Assembly (NCBI GenBank): GCA_028717885.1
Contig: JAQUMX010000001.1
Location: 1-42,408 of the forward strand
Direction of reading: 5' to 3'
Length of the DNA: 42,408 bases
Source: Candidatus Omnitrophota bacterium
Lineage (GTDB): Bacteria > Omnitrophota > Gorgyraeia > Gygaellales > Profunditerraquicolaceae
A program made the position numbers and the translations under genes. Below the pieces are notes generated by a model, which was given only the letters and a program-made list of their open reading frames with translations, had not been told where the DNA came from and did not search any database. Shown here piece by piece: positions 38,403-42,408 of this stretch. How positions within the stretch are numbered: the first letter of the stretch is position 1; the number at the start of each line of letters is the position of its first letter.

Positions 38403-39503
38403 TTATTTATTGAGTACCTCGATTACGCTGGATACCTGCGCGGTGTTACCGCGATTATCTTTTACGACTAAATTAACGGTGAAATATTTCGGTTCGGAAG
38501 TATTGCTATAATAAGTATTTACAGGATTGGGTTTTGTCGAAATATCTCCATCGCCAAAATCCCATGCGTAAGAAACAATCTTGCCTTTACGTGAACGCGA
38601 ATTTGTTCCGGAAAAATTCACCTTTAAAGGAGAGTAGCCTTTTTGTGGCTTGGCAATAATTACTGCCGAGATCCCTGCCTCTTTTTGGAATGCCTGTTGT
38701 ACGGCTTTTTCTTTCATTAAAGCCGCATCCTCGGGCTTTTTTTCGGCCGGCTGCGGTTCCGGGATGATTTCATGTTCAGGCAATTCTTTTGGTTCTATTG
38801 CTGCTTCTTCTTTTTTAGGGATAACAGAAACGGCTTCTTCTTTAGCCGGAAGTTTTTCTGCTTCCAAAGCCTCCACTTTCGGAGCTTCAATTTTCACAGC
38901 TTCTGTTTTTGCAGGCTCAATTTCTTTCGGGGCTTCAATTTTCGGAGTTTCCGGTTGCGGCTCCACAGCCTCCTGCGGTACAGGAGTAGCCGGCGTAAGC
39001 GCCTTAACCGCGCTTTCTTTTTCCAAATCCTTCTGCACGTACTCGCTTAATCTCTCCTTTAACGCCTTGACCCTTGCTTCTTCTTGTTCATCTTTGAGTT
39101 TTTCCATTTTGTTCACTTTTTCTTTGTAAATAGGGTCATGTTCATAGCGATAATCCGCTATGGCAATAAAAGGAAGGCGGAAGAGCCCGCCGATAAGCTT
39201 CAAAAACATCGATGCCGGGTCCCAGACCGCCATCTTGAAATGATTTTCGATTAAATTCATCTTTTTATAATAATCCTCGACGATATCCCTGCGCCGCAAG
39301 AACCTTGTTTTGGCTAACTTTCTGTCCGGAACGCTATTATTTTGCCCTAAGGTATATTCCAGGATATCATAATCATCGCGCGAGACCACATACCCTTTCT
39401 CGTAAGGGGCTTGGCCATGATGGAATTTATAAGTTGCGCACCCGGTTAAGTTCATAACACAGAAAACAAGAAGCAAAAATATTTTTACCTGCGACTTTAA
39501 CAT
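38403..39503 (-). CDS. PKD-domain lipoprotein
   Basis: 366 residues. Signal peptide with lipobox LTGC (Cys22), a globular N-terminal part, a charged coiled region, a long Glu/Pro/Ala/Lys-rich low-complexity linker (about 165-265) and a C-terminal PKD domain (YSPLKVNFSGTNSRS, YAWDFGDG). PKD domains mediate binding at the cell surface. The linker is long enough to span the periplasm or extend through peptidoglycan. It starts 14 bp after folE. Confidence 0.85.
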   Translation of the reverse strand: MLKSQVKIFLLLVFCVMNLTGCATYKFHHGQAPYEKGYVVSRDDYDILEYTLGQNNSVPDRKLAKTRFLRRRDIVEDYYKKMNLIENHFKMAVWDPASMFLKLIGGLFRLPFIAIADYRYEHDPIYKEKVNKMEKLKDEQEEARVKALKERLSEYVQKDLEKESAVKALTPATPVPQEAVEPQPETPKIEAPKEIEPAKTEAVKIEAPKVEALEAEKLPAKEEAVSVIPKKEEAAIEPKELPEHEIIPEPQPAEKKPEDAALMKEKAVQQAFQKEAGISAVIIAKPQKGYSPLKVNFSGTNSRSRKGKIVSYAWDFGDGDISTKPNPVNTYYSNTSEPKYFTVNLVVKDNRGNTAQVSSVIEVLNK

Positions 39504-39517
39504 ACAAGCTCCTTTAA

Positions 39518-40075
39518 TTATGTTTTAATCAGCGCCAGGGTTTCTGCGCGCGTCTTTTCGTTTGCCTGGAATATTCCCCGGACAACAGAAGTCACGGTCA
39601 TCGTGCCGGGTTTTTTCACTCCCCGCATAGACATGCACATATGTTCTGCTTCCACAACTACCATGCAGCCTTTAGGTTTAAGCTTAGACATAATAATTTC
39701 TGCTATCTGCGTAGTCAACCTTTCCTGCACCTGCGGCCTCTTAGCCAAAATATCCACTACCCTGGCTAATTTGCTCAATCCGGTGACCCTGCCGTCCTTT
39801 GGGATATAAGCCACATGCGCCCTGCCGATAAAAGGAAGCAGGTGGTGTTCACAGCAGCTATAAATCGGAATACCTTTTAAAAGAATGATTTCATCATGCT
39901 TTTGCTCAAGGATAACTTCCAGTTCTTTTTCCGGGTTTTCTTTGATTCCGGAAAAAATCTCTTCATACATTTCAGCTACGCGCGAAGGCGTATCTAAAAG
40001 GTCCCTTCTGCGCGGGTTTTCCCCGATTGCTTCCAAAATGTCGGTAATCGCCTTTTCTATTTTCTTCTTGTTCAC
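39518..40075 (-). CDS. folE: GTP cyclohydrolase I
   Basis: 185 residues. Zinc and active-site motifs are present: [38 protein letters not shown] and [16 protein letters not shown]. It converts GTP to dihydroneopterin triphosphate, the first step to folate, matching folC upstream. It starts with GTG; the preceding AAGAAGGGCGG, the only plausible ribosome-binding site, lies entirely in one arm of a 14-bp hairpin. Confidence 0.96.
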   Translation of the reverse strand: MNKKKIEKAITDILEAIGENPRRRDLLDTPSRVAEMYEEIFSGIKENPEKELEVILEQKHDEIILLKGIPIYSCCEHHLLPFIGRAHVAYIPKDGRVTGLSKLARVVDILAKRPQVQERLTTQIAEIIMSKLKPKGCMVVVEAEHMCMSMRGVKKPGTMTVTSVVRGIFQANEKTRAETLALIKT

Positions 40076-40123
40076 CCCGCCCTTCTTTCTTTGCTTTAAC
40101 CCAGCCCCTAAAGAAGGGCGGGG
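40075..40123 (-). promoter_or_regulatory. 14-bp hairpin covering the folE ribosome-binding region
   Basis: CCCCGCCCTTCTTT at 40075-40088 is exactly inverted at 40110-40123. On the minus strand the arm adjoining folE contains the purine-rich stretch and the first base of the GTG start. Folded, it would hide the start region; there is no U-run typical of a terminator. Confidence 0.6.
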
Positions 40124-40139
40124 TTCATGTTTTTCTCCG

Positions 40140-41525
40140 TTACTTCCCTATACAAAATTCACTGAATATCTTATCCAGCAAATCCTGGGAATAATTTTTC
40201 CCCAAAATATCGTCTAAATGCAGTAAAGCGTCCTTAATTCCCTGGGCAATGAATTCCAAAGGTAATTTATTATCTAATGAATGCCGGCTTTCAGCAACAA
40301 GTTTTTCTGTTTTTCTTAAAAGCTGCGCATGCCGCAGGTTGCTTAAGAAAACCGGGCCTTGCGCAGCGACCTTGCCCTTATACACCAAAGAAACAATTTC
40401 CTCTTCTAGCAGGTTGATATTTTTTGCTTTACGGCAGGAAATTTCAATCAAATGCGTAAAATTGCTCTTTAGTTTCTCTCTTTCTATTTTTTGTTTTAAA
40501 TCGATTTTATTGACCACCGCAAGGGTGGTTTTTGATTTTAGGCGGCGCATCAAGGCAAAATCACCCTGGTTTAATTTCTTGCTGCCGTCAAAGAGGATGA
40601 TCACCAGGTCCGCCAAATCAACCTGCGCTTTGGTGCGCTGTACGGCCTTTTTCTCCACAAGGTCGCGCGGCTCGATAATACCGGCAGTGTCAACGATGCG
40701 GATCGGCACTCCTTTTATATCCACGATCTCTTCAATCGTGTCGCGGGTAGTGCCGGCGACGGCAGTAACAATGGAGCGCTCCTGTTTCAAAAGCGCGTTC
40801 AATAACGAAGATTTCCCGGCGTTTGGCTTGCCGCAGATAACTACATGTACGCCTTCGCGTAAAATTTTTCCGGTTTTAACACTCTTCAATAATGTGCTTA
40901 ATCTTTCTTCGGCTGCCTTTAACTGCAAAGAAATCTTCTTCAGATCCGCGGCATTGATTTCTTCTTCGGGAAAATCGATATTAGCTTCCAAAATTACCAA
41001 AATATCCAGAAGCTCTTTTCTTAGGACGGCGATTTCACGGGAAAGTCCGCCCTTTAACTGCTCCAAGCCGATCTTTAAAGCGGTATCGGTTTTAGCGCGG
41101 ATAATATCCAGTACCGCTTCTGCCTGGCTTAAGTCAATCCTGCCGTTTAAAAAGGCGCGTTTGGTAAATTCTCCTGGCTGAGCTAACCTGGCGCCATTTG
41201 CCAAGGCTAGATCCAAAACTGCACGCATTGCTACCACTCCGCCATGGCAATTAATTTCCACCACATCCTCCTTGGTGTATGACTTAGGAGAACGCATTAT
41301 CGAGAGGATTACCTCGTCGATAATTTCCTTATTTTGGCCCACTATTAAACCATAATGTAAGGTATAAGTCTTGAAGTCAGACGGCTTGGCGCTATCTTTT
41401 GAGAAGAAGATCTTATCCGCTATCTTCAAAGCGTTTTTACCGCTTAAACGCACGATGCCAATACCCGATTCTCCGATAGCGGTAGCGGTAGCGGCAATTG
41501 TGTCCTGTAAATCATTTTTGAACAT
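40140..41525 (-). CDS. mnmE: tRNA modification GTPase MnmE
   Basis: 461 residues. N-terminal folate-binding domain ([50 protein letters not shown]), a helical domain with an inserted G domain ([23 protein letters not shown]) and the invariant C-terminal CIGK. With MnmG it modifies wobble uridines. Its start overlaps the folC stop by 14 nt. Confidence 0.97.
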   Translation of the reverse strand: MFKNDLQDTIAATATAIGESGIGIVRLSGKNALKIADKIFFSKDSAKPSDFKTYTLHYGLIVGQNKEIIDEVILSIMRSPKSYTKEDVVEINCHGGVVAMRAVLDLALANGARLAQPGEFTKRAFLNGRIDLSQAEAVLDIIRAKTDTALKIGLEQLKGGLSREIAVLRKELLDILVILEANIDFPEEEINAADLKKISLQLKAAEERLSTLLKSVKTGKILREGVHVVICGKPNAGKSSLLNALLKQERSIVTAVAGTTRDTIEEIVDIKGVPIRIVDTAGIIEPRDLVEKKAVQRTKAQVDLADLVIILFDGSKKLNQGDFALMRRLKSKTTLAVVNKIDLKQKIEREKLKSNFTHLIEISCRKAKNINLLEEEIVSLVYKGKVAAQGPVFLSNLRHAQLLRKTEKLVAESRHSLDNKLPLEFIAQGIKDALLHLDDILGKNYSQDLLDKIFSEFCIGK

Positions 41526-42408
41526 CCTTGAATTCTCCTACTACAAATAAAGAACCTGTTACTAAAATCAAATCCCCCTTGGCGGCCAGGCTAAAAGATA
41601 ATTTTTTTGCTGCGCTGACTTCGGCAGCCAGATAATTCTCTTTATCCTGAAAAAAACCGGCAAGTATATGGGGTGCCACTGCACGCGGGCTATTCGCTCG
41701 GGTTAAAATTACCCTATCTGCCAAACTCGACAACTGCGCACAAATCCCTTTAATATCTTTATCGCTGGAAATCCCCAATACCAGAACTAATTTCCGGTAT
41801 TGAAAATTTTCCCGGATGGCTTTTTTAAGTGTAGCGGCGGAAGCAACATTTTGCGCCCCGTCCAAAACTACAAAGGGCTTGCGTTTAACAATCTCGCACC
41901 TCCCCGGCCAAACAGTAGCGGCAATCCCTTTTTTTATTGCTTCCGAGGTAATAGTTGCGCCTTTTGCCTTTAAACCTTCTGCTAACCCTATGGCTACCGC
42001 AGCATTAATCAGCTGGTGCCTGCCAATCAGGTCAGTACTTAAGCCTAGATAGTTATCCAATCTGCCTTTAACCGAAAAGTATTCCTTTTGTGGCAGGTAT
42101 TTTATTTCTTTACCGACGGTATAAATTTTTGCATTTGTTGCTTTGCATTTTGCTTTAATTACCCGCATTGCCGCTTCTTCCTGCGGGGCAGAAATCACAA
42201 TTTGACCGTGGCCTTTGATAATCCCGGATTTTTCTCCGGCAATCTCTCCCAAGGTATTGCCCAATTTTTGGGTGTGCTCGTAACTAATCGGAGTAATCGC
42301 GCAAACTAAAGGATGTGCTACATTGGTTGCGTCAAGCCTGCCGCCTAAACCGGTCTCTAAAACGGCGTAATCAACATGCTTATCCAGAAAGTAGATAAAG
42401 GCCAGGGC
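41512..42408 (-). CDS. folC: Folylpolyglutamate synthase / dihydrofolate synthase, 5' end outside window
   Basis: 299 codons visible, open to the right edge of the window. The frame starts ALAFIYFLDKHVDYAVLETGLGG, followed by RLDATNV, ITPISYEH, LGNTLGEIAGEKSGIIK, then LDGAQNVASAATLKKAI and VLGISSDKDI, all FolC signatures (ATP and folate sites, C-terminal glutamate-binding domain). The N-terminal P-loop is beyond the edge. The ATG-like Met at 42264 is internal. Together with folE it indicates a folate cluster. Confidence 0.95.
   Translation of the reverse strand, partial: ALAFIYFLDKHVDYAVLETGLGGRLDATNVAHPLVCAITPISYEHTQKLGNTLGEIAGEKSGIIKGHGQIVISAPQEEAAMRVIKAKCKATNAKIYTVGKEIKYLPQKEYFSVKGRLDNYLGLSTDLIGRHQLINAAVAIGLAEGLKAKGATITSEAIKKGIAATVWPGRCEIVKRKPFVVLDGAQNVASAATLKKAIRENFQYRKLVLVLGISSDKDIKGICAQLSSLADRVILTRANSPRAVAPHILAGFFQDKENYLAAEVSAAKKLSFSLAAKGDLILVTGSLFVVGEFKDVQK

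Noticed and set aside
38650-39129. Ser/Ala/Phe-rich plus-strand frame
   Set aside because: It is the complement of the Glu/Pro/Lys-rich linker of the PKD lipoprotein and has no start-site signals.
40249-41181. Long open frame on the plus strand
   Set aside because: It is antisense to mnmE, which has all its motifs; no family features are seen in the plus-strand translation.

Overview
The window (42,408 bp, moderate-to-low GC, nearly all genes on the minus strand) looks like a chromosomal segment of an uncultured Gram-negative bacterium. Outer-membrane assembly genes (lptE, a bamD-like gene), envelope proteins with PEGA and PKD domains, a DUF212/PAP2-type protein, very compact operons and many short palindromic intergenic repeats fit a candidate phylum such as Omnitrophota (OP3) best. 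That placement is an inference from gene content and style; no rRNA is present. All unlabelled functional calls are from motifs read by eye.

Layout. (1) 1-9.9 kb: housekeeping and envelope genes (murJ, rpsT, a short holA, lptE, bamD-like, comEC, comEA, leuS, a lone receiver protein, nfo). (2) 9.9-10.4 kb: tRNA-Ala(GGC) behind a good promoter, an 84-bp tandem repeat, tRNA-Leu(CAA) and a bidirectional terminator. (3) 10.4-29.1 kb: a single tightly packed minus-strand operon of 21 genes, read from a consensus promoter (TTGACA, 17 nt, TATAAT) at about 29.1 kb through a structured leader of about 137 nt to the terminator at 10.4 kb. (4) 29.1-34.4 kb: flavodoxin, a wrecked RND efflux remnant, a PadR regulator, accA, an L,D-transpeptidase, a PAP2-like protein and two paralogous coiled-coil membrane proteins. 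(5) 34.4-42.4 kb: comM on the plus strand, then mnmE, folE, a PKD lipoprotein, a PEGA protein and a GT2 glycosyltransferase, with folC cut by the window edge.

The main discovery candidate is region 3. Its front half is a complete-looking minimal type II polyketide synthase: ketosynthase alpha with Cys/His/Lys/His intact, chain-length factor (KS-beta) in which Cys and both His are replaced, and ACP. With it come a TcmN/WhiE-type aromatase-cyclase, an HxGTHxD metal-dependent cyclase, an SDR ketoreductase, a cobalamin-binding radical SAM enzyme, a PCP_red-like small protein, a ketopantoate-reductase-like enzyme and a duplicated TIGR04076-like protein. The back half holds an amidohydrolase, then a nucleoside phosphorylase, an MtnA-like isomerase, a class II aldolase fused to an SCP2 lipid-binding domain, an aldehyde dehydrogenase and an acyl-CoA ligase. 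That order matches a 5'-deoxyadenosine / methylthioadenosine salvage route (DHAP shunt). It suggests that the by-product of radical SAM chemistry is recycled to DHAP and a two-carbon unit, which could return to polyketide synthesis as acetyl-CoA. The SCP2 fusion leaves open a lipophilic substrate instead.

A second theme is regulatory or mobile DNA. The leaders of the polyketide operon, accA and rpsT share a modular set of hairpins whose stems change sequence but keep pairing. A separate hairpin family occurs three times (before comEA, the SDR gene and the acpP-like gene). One copy lies between two 17-bp direct repeats that duplicate the end of the radical SAM gene, which is good evidence for insertion.
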